A stretch of DNA of 64,000 bases from Planktothrix rubescens CCAP 1459/22 (GTDB lineage: Bacteria; Cyanobacteriota; Cyanobacteriia; Cyanobacteriales; Microcoleaceae), in assembly GCA_904830895.1 (NCBI GenBank), contig LR882958.1:3302001-3366000 (forward strand). Direction: 5' to 3'. Positions within the stretch are counted from its first letter, which is position 1. The number at the start of each line of letters is the position of its first letter. Positions 27,099 to 35,964 of the stretch are shown here, in pieces. Under the pieces are notes generated by a model that was given only the letters and a program-made list of their open reading frames with translations, did no database searches and was not told the origin of the DNA. A program made the translations under genes and the position numbers.

Positions 27099-27260
27099 CG
27101 TTGTTGGGCCGTTGTTGGGCTTTAGCCCTCTTATCTTAATTTTGGAAGTTAACGTTGTTGGGCCGTTGTTGGGCTTTAGCCCTCTTATCTTAATTTGGGA
27201 AGTTAACGTTGTTGGGCTTTAAATCTTAAAGATTGCGCTTAAGCGCAACAACGGCGCAAC
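27099..27260. repeat. 54-bp tandem repeat between two flotillin genes
   Basis: Units begin CGTTGTTGGGCCGTTGTTGG at 27099 and 27153; a partial third begins at 27207 and ends in an inverted GTTGTTGGGC/GCGCAACAAC pair. Each unit carries GTTGTTGGGCTTTAGCCC, which folds on itself. The same word family forms the array at 43293-43447. No gene is present. Confidence 0.8.
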
Positions 27261-27284
27261 AACATATTTTAGGAGATTTTAAAC

Positions 27285-28601
27285 ATGGGAATTATCATTG
27301 CATTGTTAGGGGTTCTGGGATTAGGAACGGGGGCGGGATTTTTGATTATTCGCAACCTATACTATATTTGCCAACCCAGTGAAGTGTTAATTTTTGCCGG
27401 AAGTCGTAGTCCCGTTGAAGGTGGAACAGACGTTGGTTATCGTTTGGTTAAAGGTGGAAGTAGCATTAGAATTCCTTTATTAGAAGATGCTTTTCGGATG
27501 GATTTAACCAATATGATTATTGAGTTAAAAGTCTCCAATGCCTATTCTAAAGGAGGCATTCCGTTAACGGTTGAAGGGGTAGCTAATATTAAAATTGCCG
27601 GGGAAGAACCGACAATTCATAATGCAATTGAACGGTTATTAGGCAAGAGTCGGAAGGAAATTGAACAATTAGCTAAGGAAACTTTAGAAGGGAATTTACG
27701 CGGTGTCTTAGCCAGTTTAACCCCGGAACAAGTGAATGGGGATAAATTAGCTTTTGCTAAAAGTTTATTAGACGAAGCAGAAGATGATTTAGAAAAGTTG
27801 GGGTTAGTGTTGGATACCTTGCAAGTTCAAAATATCTTTGATGAAGTGGGATATTTGGATTCTATTGGGAGAAAACAACGGGCGGATTTATTCAAAGATT
27901 CTCGAATTGCTGAGGCTAAAGCCCATGCGGAATCAATTATTCAAACCGCAGAAAATCAGAAAAATACTTCCTTGAAAAAATTAGAAACCGATATTGAAGT
28001 CGCCAAAGCTGAGGCAGAAAGACGGGTTAAAGATGCCGTTACAAAACGACAAGCTGTGATTGCGGAATCGGAGTCGGAAACGGCGTCTAAGGTGGCAAAA
28101 ACCCAGGCTCAGGTGTTAGTTCAGCAAGCCCGAATTAAGCAGGTCGAACAACAGTTACAAGCCGATGTAGTTGCACCCGCCGAGGCTCAATGTAAACGGG
28201 CTATGGCTGAAGCGAAAGGGAATGCGTCTCAAATATTAGAAGCTGGAAAAGCTCAAGCGGAAGCTACTAAACGATTAGCTGAATCTTGGAAGTTGGCGGG
28301 GTCAAATGCCAGGGAGATTTTCCTATATCAAAAATTAGAAGTATTGTTAAAAACCATAGTGGAAACGGTTCCTAAAGTTGAAGTTGATAATGTTACCGTT
28401 GTCAATACTCAGCAAGGAGGAACTGCGACAAAGTTAGCCGCATTTTTAACGGAATTAAAGCAAACAACGGGGATTGATGTGGCAGAAACTATTGAAACCA
28501 TGAGTCGAAATCATTCACCATCCCAACCGATTCCTCCAATTGTACCTCAAGTGTTACAATCAGTCTCCAAAAATTTCCCCGAATCTAATTCAGAAACCTA
28601 A
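27285..28601 (+). CDS. Flotillin-like SPFH protein 2
   Basis: The product is 438 residues. The N-terminal helix is MGIIIALLGVLGLGTGAGFL, followed by EVLIFAGSRSPVEGG and VSNAYSKGGIPLTVEGVANI as in the first copy. A coiled coil spans 215-340. It is a clear paralogue of the gene at 25764 with weaker similarity in the tail. An AGGAGA ribosome site lies 10 bp upstream. The two probably form one hetero-oligomeric raft complex. Confidence 0.88.
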   Translation: MGIIIALLGVLGLGTGAGFLIIRNLYYICQPSEVLIFAGSRSPVEGGTDVGYRLVKGGSSIRIPLLEDAFRMDLTNMIIELKVSNAYSKGGIPLTVEGVANIKIAGEEPTIHNAIERLLGKSRKEIEQLAKETLEGNLRGVLASLTPEQVNGDKLAFAKSLLDEAEDDLEKLGLVLDTLQVQNIFDEVGYLDSIGRKQRADLFKDSRIAEAKAHAESIIQTAENQKNTSLKKLETDIEVAKAEAERRVKDAVTKRQAVIAESESETASKVAKTQAQVLVQQARIKQVEQQLQADVVAPAEAQCKRAMAEAKGNASQILEAGKAQAEATKRLAESWKLAGSNAREIFLYQKLEVLLKTIVETVPKVEVDNVTVVNTQQGGTATKLAAFLTELKQTTGIDVAETIETMSRNHSPSQPIPPIVPQVLQSVSKNFPESNSET

Positions 28602-28636
28602 TTCTGTTGTAAATTAAACCGTAGGGGCGAGGTATC

Positions 28637-28850
28637 CTCCCCCTAAGCGATTAGTAATGCGGTGTTTCTAACTAATGAAGGACGGCGAACTTTTCTAAAA
28701 TTATATGAACAGAAAAAACAATCTAAGTTCAAACATCCAGTTTTGGGGAAACAATGTACTTATCAAGAGGCGTTTGAACTTCAAGCGCGTTTGTTGGCCA
28801 AATATTTGATGGGTGATATTGAAAAATATCCACCTTTGGTGTTAGGATAG
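28637..28850 (+). pseudogene. cas1 C-terminal remnant
   Basis: After a TAA near 28636 the frame reads AISNAVFLTNEGRRTFLKLY, then HPVLGKQCTYQEAFELQARL and LAKYLMGDIEKYPPLV. This is the C-terminal end of Cas1. The catalytic Glu, His and Asp all lie in the missing upstream part, so no integrase activity is possible. The junction follows a GGGGCGAGG-type repeat. It ends 2 bp before cas2. Confidence 0.8.
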
Positions 28851-28852
28851 TT

Positions 28853-29125
28853 ATGTTTATTGTGGTGTCTTACGATATTCCAGAGGATAAACGTCGCACT
28901 AAGATTCATTCGATCTTAAAATCCTATGGTCAATGGATGCAATATAGTGTGTTTGAATGCGAGTTGACAAACACGGAATATGCGAAATTGCGATCGCGTC
29001 TTAACAAAATTATTAACCCTGAAACGGATAGTATTCGTTTTTATTTCCTCTGTGCTTGTTGTCAGGGTAAGGTGGAACGTATCGGCGGCGAACAGCTACG
29101 CGATAGTACGATTTTTTTTGCTTAG
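28853..29125 (+). CDS. cas2: CRISPR-associated endonuclease Cas2
   Basis: The product is 90 residues. MFIVVSYDIPEDKRRTKIHS holds the Cas2 active-site Asp after the first strand, then GQWMQYSVFECELTNTEYAK and a C-terminal DSIRFYFLCACC strand. All Cas2 hallmarks are present and the length is normal. With Cas1 broken, it would depend on a Cas1 from elsewhere in the genome. Confidence 0.92.
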   Translation: MFIVVSYDIPEDKRRTKIHSILKSYGQWMQYSVFECELTNTEYAKLRSRLNKIINPETDSIRFYFLCACCQGKVERIGGEQLRDSTIFFA

Positions 29126-29202
29126 TGGTGACAACCTGGGGGTGTACAACCTCAGCAAAGCATTTTAACGGCACTATCCCTTTCTGATGTTGAAACTTTA
29201 AT

Positions 29203-29448
29203 TTATTCTCGGTCTTCGATCATAAATGTACTAGGAATATCACTCGCCATCACCGTAAAACATTTATGGCGACACTTGGGGCAAAAAACAGATTCTTGGT
29301 CTTTAAAACCTGCGGCGCTATTCCAAACTGCTCGGAAGTGTGTTTTACATTCAGGACAAGTATCTTCTTGTTCTTCGTGCCCATGATAATAATCAATTCC
29401 TCCTAGAATGGAAATGTATGCGTCTCGATTCATTGGAAAATTCCTCAA
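29203..29448 (-). CDS. Small zinc-ribbon protein
   Basis: The product is 81 residues (76 if started at the second ATG, MNRDAYISILGG). Two CxxC pairs, DTCPECKTHF and VFCPKCRHKC, can bind one zinc. It lies opposite in strand between cas2 and the CRISPR repeats. No family was identified. The pair spacing of about 30 residues fits a zinc-ribbon in a small regulatory or nucleic-acid-binding protein. Confidence 0.5.
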   Translation of the reverse strand: MRNFPMNRDAYISILGGIDYYHGHEEQEDTCPECKTHFRAVWNSAAGFKDQESVFCPKCRHKCFTVMASDIPSTFMIEDRE

Positions 29449-29495
29449 TAGTATTCCCTTATTCTAAACTTTACTGGTTGAAAGCATACCGTAAG

Positions 29496-29661
29496 ATTAA
29501 AATCGCCTATAATCCCTATCAGGGATTGAAACGAGAGCACCGACCAGCTTAAACTGTAAGCTTCAAGTTGAAATCACCTATAATCCCTTTCAGGGATTGA
29601 AACTTTTAATAAAATCCCCTCCAATAGTCCTGTTTCAGTTGCAATAACCTATAATCCCTAT
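29496..29661 (+). CRISPR. Remnant CRISPR array: three repeats, two spacers
   Basis: The intact 37-base repeat at 29567-29603 starts GTTGAAATCACC and ends CAGGGATTGAAAC. The copy at 29496-29532 has three changes in its first ten bases. The copy at 29638-29661 keeps only its first 24 bases, up to CTATAATCCCTAT. Both spacers, 29533-29566 and 29604-29637, are 34 bases. Equal spacer lengths support a real array. The GAAAC 3' end is common in type I and III systems. Confidence 0.88.
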
Positions 29662-29681
29662 AAATAAGGATTAATCAACCC

Positions 29682-30134
29682 ATGACCCAATCCCTAATTC
29701 CCCTAAAATTATTGTATGATTGCGACTTTTTAAAATGGACAGAAGAAACGATCACCCATTTACAGAATCGAGACTTTAAACAGTTAGATATTGCCAACTT
29801 AATAGAGGAAATAGATTCTTTGGGGAAAGCGCAGAAAAATGCCTTTAAAGGACAAATTAGGGCATTAATAGAACATATTATGAAGCGCTACTATGTTGAT
29901 ATGCCCCTAGAATATCATGGCTGGGAAAGGACAATTCGCAATATTCGCCCCGAAATTGAAGACTTGATTGAAATTTCTCCTAGCTTACAGAATGACTATC
30001 CCCAAGTCCTAGATACAGTTTATCAGCAATGTCTGAAAAAGCTGCAACCCGAATATAAAAACACAAAATTTCCTGATACTTGGCAATTTACCCGCTCCTT
30101 AGATGACCTTCTTAACCTAGATTTCTGGGAGTAA
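29682..30134 (+). CDS. DUF29 protein
   Basis: The product is 150 residues. DCDFLKWTEETITHLQNRDF then IEEIDSLGKAQKNAFKGQIR, and RPEIEDLIEISPSLQNDYPQ match the cyanobacterial DUF29 helical family. Its ribosome site AAGGA lies directly after the truncated last CRISPR repeat. DUF29 genes occur in many copies in cyanobacteria; function unknown. Another lies at 53826-54314. Confidence 0.8.
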   Translation: MTQSLIPLKLLYDCDFLKWTEETITHLQNRDFKQLDIANLIEEIDSLGKAQKNAFKGQIRALIEHIMKRYYVDMPLEYHGWERTIRNIRPEIEDLIEISPSLQNDYPQVLDTVYQQCLKKLQPEYKNTKFPDTWQFTRSLDDLLNLDFWE

Positions 30135-30190
30135 GGCAAAGCAGTTAGGAAGCGAGGACGCATGAATACGCCCCTGCTATACGTTGTGAA

Positions 30191-30985
30191 TTAAACACCC
30201 ACCCGACGCCGTTCTAATACCACTTCAAAACCTTCTCCGGGCTGGGGGTTGAGTACCCGGGTTGATAGATTTTCTTTAGCTAACATAGACCGAAAATCCT
30301 CTAAATTACCACTGACTTTTAATAACGAAACTAACCACCCTTCATAAACCACATCCCCGGCGGCGGCCGTGGGTAACATCACTTGGGGACTGACTAATTT
30401 AGCTAACTCCAAGGCTGTTTTTTGCCCGCGAATAATTGGCCCAATTAACGGTAAACTAATATCAATTAATGGGGTAATAACGACATCAATGGGGGCTAGT
30501 TCTTTTAATAGAGAATCATGATATCCATGGGGTTCATAATAAACAGTATTTTCTGTTATTAAATCTTTTAAAAGATAGGCATTTTCAAGAGTTGTTGGGC
30601 CGATGGGAGAACCTCGCAAGGATTTAATTTCTACCTGATTTTCTAAACAATAGGTTTGTCCATGTTCCAAAGCTTGTACTTGAGTATATCCCAACTCCTG
30701 AACAAGTTTTGCCGCACTAGGAGAGCCGACAACGGGGATATTTTTGTTCAGTTGTTTTAAGGTTTCAGGATGGGCGTGATCTTCCAATCCCTGAGATAAT
30801 AAAATTAAGTCAATCTTTTCAGGAATGGGTCGGGAATTTCGTCTTTCCCCCTTAAATAACCAAGTTTGATTCCCAAAGGTTAATGCACCCACTAACCAAG
30901 GGTCAATCAAAATTTGTTTTCCGCCTATTTCCATTAACCAAGAGTTGCTATCGAGCCAAGTAAAATACATAGAGGTTGATTCCAT
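30191..30985 (-). CDS. Metallo-beta-lactamase-fold hydrolase (UlaG-like)
   Basis: Starting at ATG 30985 the product is 264 residues. YFTWLDSNSWLMEIGGKQIL opens the fold; LILLSQGLEDHAHPETLKQL carries an HxH-like metal region (here GLEDHAHP); VYYEPHGYHDSLLKELAPID carries later His residues. Cyanobacterial relatives of UlaG have the same altered first motif. The substrate is unknown. Confidence 0.75.
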   Translation of the reverse strand: MESTSMYFTWLDSNSWLMEIGGKQILIDPWLVGALTFGNQTWLFKGERRNSRPIPEKIDLILLSQGLEDHAHPETLKQLNKNIPVVGSPSAAKLVQELGYTQVQALEHGQTYCLENQVEIKSLRGSPIGPTTLENAYLLKDLITENTVYYEPHGYHDSLLKELAPIDVVITPLIDISLPLIGPIIRGQKTALELAKLVSPQVMLPTAAAGDVVYEGWLVSLLKVSGNLEDFRSMLAKENLSTRVLNPQPGEGFEVVLERRRVGV

Positions 30986-31089
30986 TAGAACACTACTATT
31001 GTAGAAAAAAATCAAAAAACTGGCGAGTAATATTAAATCCCTATCAATTGGCTGGTAAAGATATCAACTTACACAGCCAAAAATTCAAG

Positions 31090-33186
31090 TTAAGAGCGAG
31101 TTTGACTGGCTTGCAACTGTTGTAACAGTTCTTCGGAGTTTTTGGCAGGTTTATTACATTTTAATCCCTGACAAACTAAGCCAATAATATCATGAGAAAG
31201 CGTGTTATCAACTTTAAAAATAGTTGAGGGGAAATACTGCACACCTAACCCTAAAATTTGTTCGGGAGAAGTCCGAACTAGGGTATTATTCCGATACCAG
31301 TCTAACGCCGTAAATAAACTCGGACAAGCTTGGGGGGATTTTTGCATCACCGAACTAAAGGCGGTTAAACCTTGTTCCGCTTGGTCTAAAAAATCCAGAT
31401 TTTCTGTTAATAAAAACAGACGCACTAAATTAGCAATAGCTACCCCATTCGCCGCCGGAGTTGCATTATCAATATAACTGCGTTCTCGAACTAATAAATC
31501 TTTTCCGGTATCTTTGGCGGTATTAAAATAACCTCCTAATTCCACACTCCAAAGTAAATCATTAAATTCTTCTTGAACTTTTTTCGCCTGTTCTAACCAA
31601 TAATCTGGCTGTACTAAAGCTGTAGTTAATGTTAAACTAGCTTGGTGTAAATCAATCAAAGATTTAACTAATAACGCATAATCTTCAGACTGAGCTACAA
31701 CATCCGGTTTTCCTTCATAATTAACTCGATGTAAACGTCCATCTACCCATTGATGATTCAGAATAAATTGGGCTGCTTTTGTGGCTAATTCTAAATACTC
31801 AACTTCCCCAAAAACCTTTGCAGCCTTGGCTAAACCCGAAATCATTAAACTATTCCAAGCTACAATCATTTTAATATCCGTAACCGGAGGAATTCTACCT
31901 AACCAATTATGGGTTTTTGCCTCCTGATTATTGCGGGCGGGGGCAAATAGTTTTAATGTTTTTGGCATTTCCCCATACCGAACTTGAAACAGTTTTTCTA
32001 AACCAGATTCGATGATATCACTTAACTCATCTGCATTGCAACGTTGTAAGACATTTTTACCTTCAAAATTACCGGATTTTGTAATAGTAAATTGTTTTTG
32101 TAGGGCGGCATATTCTTCAGGAGTTAATATTTTTTCCAGTTCGCTATTATTCCAAACATAAAAAGCCCCTTCTTCCGGTTCTGACCACCCCGAAGCCTCC
32201 CCTTGGTAAGGGGGGGATGGGGGGGTAAAATTATCGGCATCTTGGGAAGCATAAAAATAACCTTCCGGGGCTGTCATTTCCCGTTTTAACCATTCAACAG
32301 TGCCTTGAATTGAGCGTTTAAAGGCAGGTTTTTGAATACCAGCACTCCATAAATCCGCTAAATATTCCACAATTTGCCCGTTATCATAGAGCATTTTTTC
32401 AAAGTGGGGAACTGTCCAAGTCGGGTCAACAGTATAGCGATGAAATCCCCCCGCAACGTGGTCATAAATTCCCCCTAAAGCTAAGTCTAAACCCCGTTGA
32501 GTACAGGCTTCTTTCCCATCATATTTTGACTCAAAATTAAACCGAATTGTTCGTAATGCCATCTCAGAATAGGGAATCATCGGAAACCTTGGCCCCCCAT
32601 ATTCATTGCGACTAATCACCCCAGTATTGGCTTCTAATCCTATTTGTAATAAATCTTCAGTTAATGTAGAAATAGGTAAAATTGTAGACTGCTGCAAATG
32701 CGTCATAATTTCATCTTTAAACGCTTGCAATTTGGTTTTTTCTAAGTCATAAAATCGACGAATTGCTTGTAAAACTTCTAAAAATCCTGGTCTACCATAA
32801 CGGGGTTCTAAGGGGAAATAAGTGCCGCCATAAAAGGGGATTCTTTCATCGGGAGTTAGGAATATATTTAACGGCCATCCTCCTTGACCAGTCATCATTT
32901 GTAAGGCTTGCATATAAATACTATCAATTTCTGGCCGTTCTTCTCGATCAACTTTAATTGGCAAGAAATTTTGATTCATATATTGAGCAATTCCAGGGTC
33001 AGAAAATGCCTCTCCTTCCATTACGGTACACCAATGACAACTGGAATAACCAATCGAAAGAAATATGGGTTTATTTTGCTGATTTGCTGTTTCTAAAGCC
33101 TCGTCACACCAGGGCCACCAATCAATGGGATTTTCTGCGTGTTTGCGAAGATAGAGACTTTTGGACTCAGAAAGACGATTAACCAT
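31090..33186 (-). CDS. YyaL/SPATA20-type thioredoxin-domain protein
   Basis: The product is 698 residues. NRLSESKSLYLRKHAENPID leads into a thioredoxin-like domain with GYSSCHWCTVMEGEAF (CxxC) and QMMTGQGGWPLNIFLTPDER. A long alpha/alpha barrel like N-acylglucosamine epimerases follows (DHVAGGFHRYTVDPTW, HFEKMLYDNGQ). A loop of about 10 proline-rich residues (NFTPPSPPYQGEASG) is encoded by a short repeat insertion near 32205-32230. The function of this conserved family is unsettled. Confidence 0.88.
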   Translation of the reverse strand: MVNRLSESKSLYLRKHAENPIDWWPWCDEALETANQQNKPIFLSIGYSSCHWCTVMEGEAFSDPGIAQYMNQNFLPIKVDREERPEIDSIYMQALQMMTGQGGWPLNIFLTPDERIPFYGGTYFPLEPRYGRPGFLEVLQAIRRFYDLEKTKLQAFKDEIMTHLQQSTILPISTLTEDLLQIGLEANTGVISRNEYGGPRFPMIPYSEMALRTIRFNFESKYDGKEACTQRGLDLALGGIYDHVAGGFHRYTVDPTWTVPHFEKMLYDNGQIVEYLADLWSAGIQKPAFKRSIQGTVEWLKREMTAPEGYFYASQDADNFTPPSPPYQGEASGWSEPEEGAFYVWNNSELEKILTPEEYAALQKQFTITKSGNFEGKNVLQRCNADELSDIIESGLEKLFQVRYGEMPKTLKLFAPARNNQEAKTHNWLGRIPPVTDIKMIVAWNSLMISGLAKAAKVFGEVEYLELATKAAQFILNHQWVDGRLHRVNYEGKPDVVAQSEDYALLVKSLIDLHQASLTLTTALVQPDYWLEQAKKVQEEFNDLLWSVELGGYFNTAKDTGKDLLVRERSYIDNATPAANGVAIANLVRLFLLTENLDFLDQAEQGLTAFSSVMQKSPQACPSLFTALDWYRNNTLVRTSPEQILGLGVQYFPSTIFKVDNTLSHDIIGLVCQGLKCNKPAKNSEELLQQLQASQTRS

Positions 33187-33211
33187 TACAGATACCTAAA
33201 GTTTAATATTA

Positions 33212-33672
33212 AGTAGAGACGTGCCATGGCGCGTCTCTGCGGGGACTATTAATTATATCAAATTTGGGTATAATTTTTTAAATTAGTAATTCATGGTTTA
33301 ATATTAAATCTGGGTAGAGACGTGCCATGGCGCGTCTCTACGGGGATTATTATATATCAAATCTGGGTATAATTTTATGATTAGCAATTCATGGTTTAAT
33401 ATTAATATCGTAGTAGATAGACGCGCCGTGGCACGTCTCTACGGGGATTATTAATTATATCAAATTTGGGTATAATTTTTTAAATTAGCAATTCATGGTT
33501 TAATATTAATATCGTAGTAGATAGACGCGCCGTGGCACGTCTCTACGGGGATTATTAATTATATCAAATTTGGGTATAATTTTTTAAATTAGCAATTCAT
33601 GGTTTAGTATTAATATCGTAGTAGATAGACGCGCCGTGGCACGTCTCTACGGGGATTATTAATTATATCAAA
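33212..33672. repeat. Tandem array of about 100-bp units with a REP-like hairpin
   Basis: Five units begin at 33212, 33314, 33413, 33517 and 33621 (spacing 102, 99, 104, 104). Each carries a GAGACG..CGTCTC palindrome, then ATTATATCAAATTTGGGTAT and CAATTCATGGTTTAATATTA. In units 1-2 the stem reads GTGCCATGGCGC; in units 3-5 it is in reverse-complement form, GCGCCGTGGCAC. No gene is seen. It fills the space upstream of the PQQ-type gene. Confidence 0.88.
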
Positions 33673-33683
33673 ATTTTAAAATC

Positions 33684-35249
33684 ATGGTTTCTCGACGACG
33701 CTTTAATCAACTTGCTGCTTATTTTTCTTTAGGATCTCTAATTCCTTCTGGTGTTTCTCAATTATTTAACTTTAGCACAAATGAAGCAGAAATTCAAGAG
33801 AAATTTAAAACTTTATTATCAATTTTAGATCCAGAAATTGAGTTATTAGTTCCGACTTATTTAGGTAATGATCAACGGCGTTTTTATGGGCGAGGAGTGC
33901 CGGAAAACCTGAAAGAAATTCATAAATTCCCATTAGGAACAGGAGTAACTTATGTGGGACGTACCCGTAAAGTTTGGAGTGGGGCGGGATGGACAGGACA
34001 ACCAACTATTACCCGCGATCGCGGCAAAACCTATTTAATTATAGGAGCATTTGACCATTATTTAAGAAAAATAGAATTAGAAACTCAAAAGGAAATTTGG
34101 AGATATAAATTTGATGATGTGGTTAAAGGAACATCAAGTATTTATATTGATCAAACTGCAACAGATGAGAACCAAATTGTCGTTTTACAAGGGAGTCGTA
34201 GCAGTATGTCAAAAGGAGGATTAGCTACAAGTTTCCGGGCAATTTCCTTTAGGACGGGAAAAGAAATCTGGAAATTAGATTTACGTCCCACCCCAAGTTA
34301 TAGTCGAGATAATGATAGTTCGCCGTTATATTTAGGGGATGGAGTTATTTTTAATGCTGGGGAAAATGCGATCGGTTATTTTCTCAATAGTTCAGCTAAA
34401 ACGGCGGAAAAAAAATCGGGTTTCTTGCAACCTAAAATTTTATCAGAAGTCAAACTTTATCAGGATGGAGATAGTAGCAGACATGGGGGAAATTTAGTTA
34501 GTGAATCCTCTCCTTCTCGGTTAGATAATCGGATTTTTATGGCATCGGGTTCGGGACATATTTATGGAATTGATATAAAAAATAGAAAAATTATTTGGGA
34601 TTTTTATACGGGTTCCGATATTGATGGGTCGGCGGTTATTTCTCAAGATGGTAAGTTATTTTGTGCGATTGAAAAACAATATATTCCGGGAAATGGAGGT
34701 GTGCTTAAACTCAATCCTAACAAGAATCCTCAAGATAGTTTGGAATGGTTTTTACCCACCCAAAATCGAAAATTTAATACCTGGGATGGCGGTATAATAG
34801 GTTCTGTGGCGTTAAATGATGAATATAACCCCGATGGATTTCCGGCTATTTTTGCCACCAATGCCATTGACGGTTATTTATATATTGGTTCTCAAATGAT
34901 CACAACGGATAAAACCGTAACTGGGCCATTAGGAAAGGGAGAATATAAAACTCCTTTAATATTAGTCCAAGAAAAAATCGGAGCCTCGATTTCAACTCCT
35001 ATTTTTACCGATGGTTATAAGTTAGTAACGGCGGGATATAATGGGGTTTATTTATTTAATTTATATTGGGAAGAAGCCAGAGCAAATCAAAGCAATGCTA
35101 TTCCTAACCAACGGGGGGAATATTATCGGTTAAGAGTCGAAGAAAAGGGACGATTTAAACCCGAAGTTTCCTTTGAGTCAACGCCTGTGGTTTGGAATAA
35201 TCAGGTGATGATTTGTGGACGGGATGGGGGATTATATACATTAGGTTAA
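33684..35249 (+). CDS. Tat-exported PQQ-like beta-propeller protein
   Basis: The product is 521 residues. MVSRRRFNQLAAYFSLGSLI is a twin-arginine signal (SRRRF). The body has propeller-blade repeats such as YLRKIELETQKEIWRYKFDD, SFRTGKEIWKLDLRPTPSYS and HIYGIDIKNRKIIWDFYTGS with the AxDxxxGxxxW-like pattern of PQQ-binding quinoproteins. No cytochrome c motif CxxCH is seen. The protein may be a periplasmic dehydrogenase-like or assembly protein. Confidence 0.75.
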   Translation: MVSRRRFNQLAAYFSLGSLIPSGVSQLFNFSTNEAEIQEKFKTLLSILDPEIELLVPTYLGNDQRRFYGRGVPENLKEIHKFPLGTGVTYVGRTRKVWSGAGWTGQPTITRDRGKTYLIIGAFDHYLRKIELETQKEIWRYKFDDVVKGTSSIYIDQTATDENQIVVLQGSRSSMSKGGLATSFRAISFRTGKEIWKLDLRPTPSYSRDNDSSPLYLGDGVIFNAGENAIGYFLNSSAKTAEKKSGFLQPKILSEVKLYQDGDSSRHGGNLVSESSPSRLDNRIFMASGSGHIYGIDIKNRKIIWDFYTGSDIDGSAVISQDGKLFCAIEKQYIPGNGGVLKLNPNKNPQDSLEWFLPTQNRKFNTWDGGIIGSVALNDEYNPDGFPAIFATNAIDGYLYIGSQMITTDKTVTGPLGKGEYKTPLILVQEKIGASISTPIFTDGYKLVTAGYNGVYLFNLYWEEARANQSNAIPNQRGEYYRLRVEEKGRFKPEVSFESTPVVWNNQVMICGRDGGLYTLG

Positions 35250-35256
35250 AACTATC

Positions 35257-35271
35257 AGAAACCCGGTTTCT
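35257..35271. terminator. AGAAACCCGGTTTCT palindrome
   Basis: This 15-bp inverted repeat lies 8 bp after the PQQ-type gene. Related palindromes occur at 47310-47324 and 47359-47372. It is a dispersed hairpin and may end transcription. Confidence 0.4.
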
Positions 35272-35307
35272 CCCAGAAGGGTTAGGGAATAGGAACTTTT
35301 TGGCTTT

Positions 35308-35719
35308 TTAATCAGGGTTGAGCCAGTTTTCTACTTTCAAATTAGGAACACGGGAAAATTCACGGACATTGTTTGTAACTACGGTTAGATTTAATGTCAA
35401 AGCATGGGCAGCAATTAATAAATCATTACTTCCAATGGGAGTTCCTTGCTGTTCTAAATAAGTACGAATTTCTGCATAATATTGCTCTACAGGATGAGTC
35501 AGAGGTAGTATTTCAATACTATCCAAGATAGTTTCCAGTTTTTCTATAAGCTTTTGAGAGTTCTTTTTTTTGGGCTCCAAACTTTGATTCACAGGCTACG
35601 ATAATACTTGTACAAACTTGATATTCTCCGACCTCTTGAATTTTATAAAATATCACTCCTCTGGGGTTTTTAATTAATTCGGAGATGATGTTTGTATCTA
35701 ATAAGTATAAATAATTCAT
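35308..35719 (-). pseudogene. VapC-like PIN toxin split by a +1 change in an A8 run
   Basis: The first frame (35719 down) reads MNYLYLLDTNIISELIKNPR ... CESKFGAQKK and then ends at 35519. The second frame continues KKNSQKLIEKLETILDSIEI ... GTPIGSNDLLIAAHALTLNL to 35308. The switch is in a run of eight A (T at 35574-35581); seven A would fuse the frames into a 136-residue VapC with its acidic residues (LDTNII, SNDLLIAA). So it is an inactive allele, a phase-variable gene, or a sequencing error. It starts 2 bp after the antitoxin gene. Confidence 0.85.
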
Positions 35720-35721
35720 TT

Positions 35722-35952
35722 TTATAATTCGATATCATCTAAGGGTAATAATCCTTCGTCCACGTCTGCAAAGTCTTCGTCTAAGGGTTCAAGGGTAGAA
35801 AGGGTTTGTAGGAGGGATTTTTTCTGGACGGGGGAAATAATAGCAAAGGGGATACCGTCTTGGATGATGGTGAGGATTTCGCCTGTTTTTTTTGCTTGGT
35901 TAATTAGGGTTTGGAGGGTTTCGGGAAGTTCAGCAAAGGTAATTTGTGTCAT
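35722..35952 (-). CDS. Phd/YefM-type antitoxin
   Basis: The product is 76 residues: FAELPETLQTLINQAKKTGE, ILTIIQDGIPFAIISPVQKK, and an acidic tail LEPLDEDFADVDEGLLPLDD. This matches Phd-like antitoxins, with the DNA-binding first half and the toxin-binding acidic tail. It precedes the VapC gene by 2 bp. It probably autorepresses the operon. Confidence 0.78.
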   Translation of the reverse strand: MTQITFAELPETLQTLINQAKKTGEILTIIQDGIPFAIISPVQKKSLLQTLSTLEPLDEDFADVDEGLLPLDDIEL

Positions 35953-35964
35953 AATAAAAAAATG

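Noticed and set aside
31202-31477. Plus-strand frame of 91 codons
   Set aside because: It is a shadow of the YyaL-type gene, which has good coding evidence on the minus strand.
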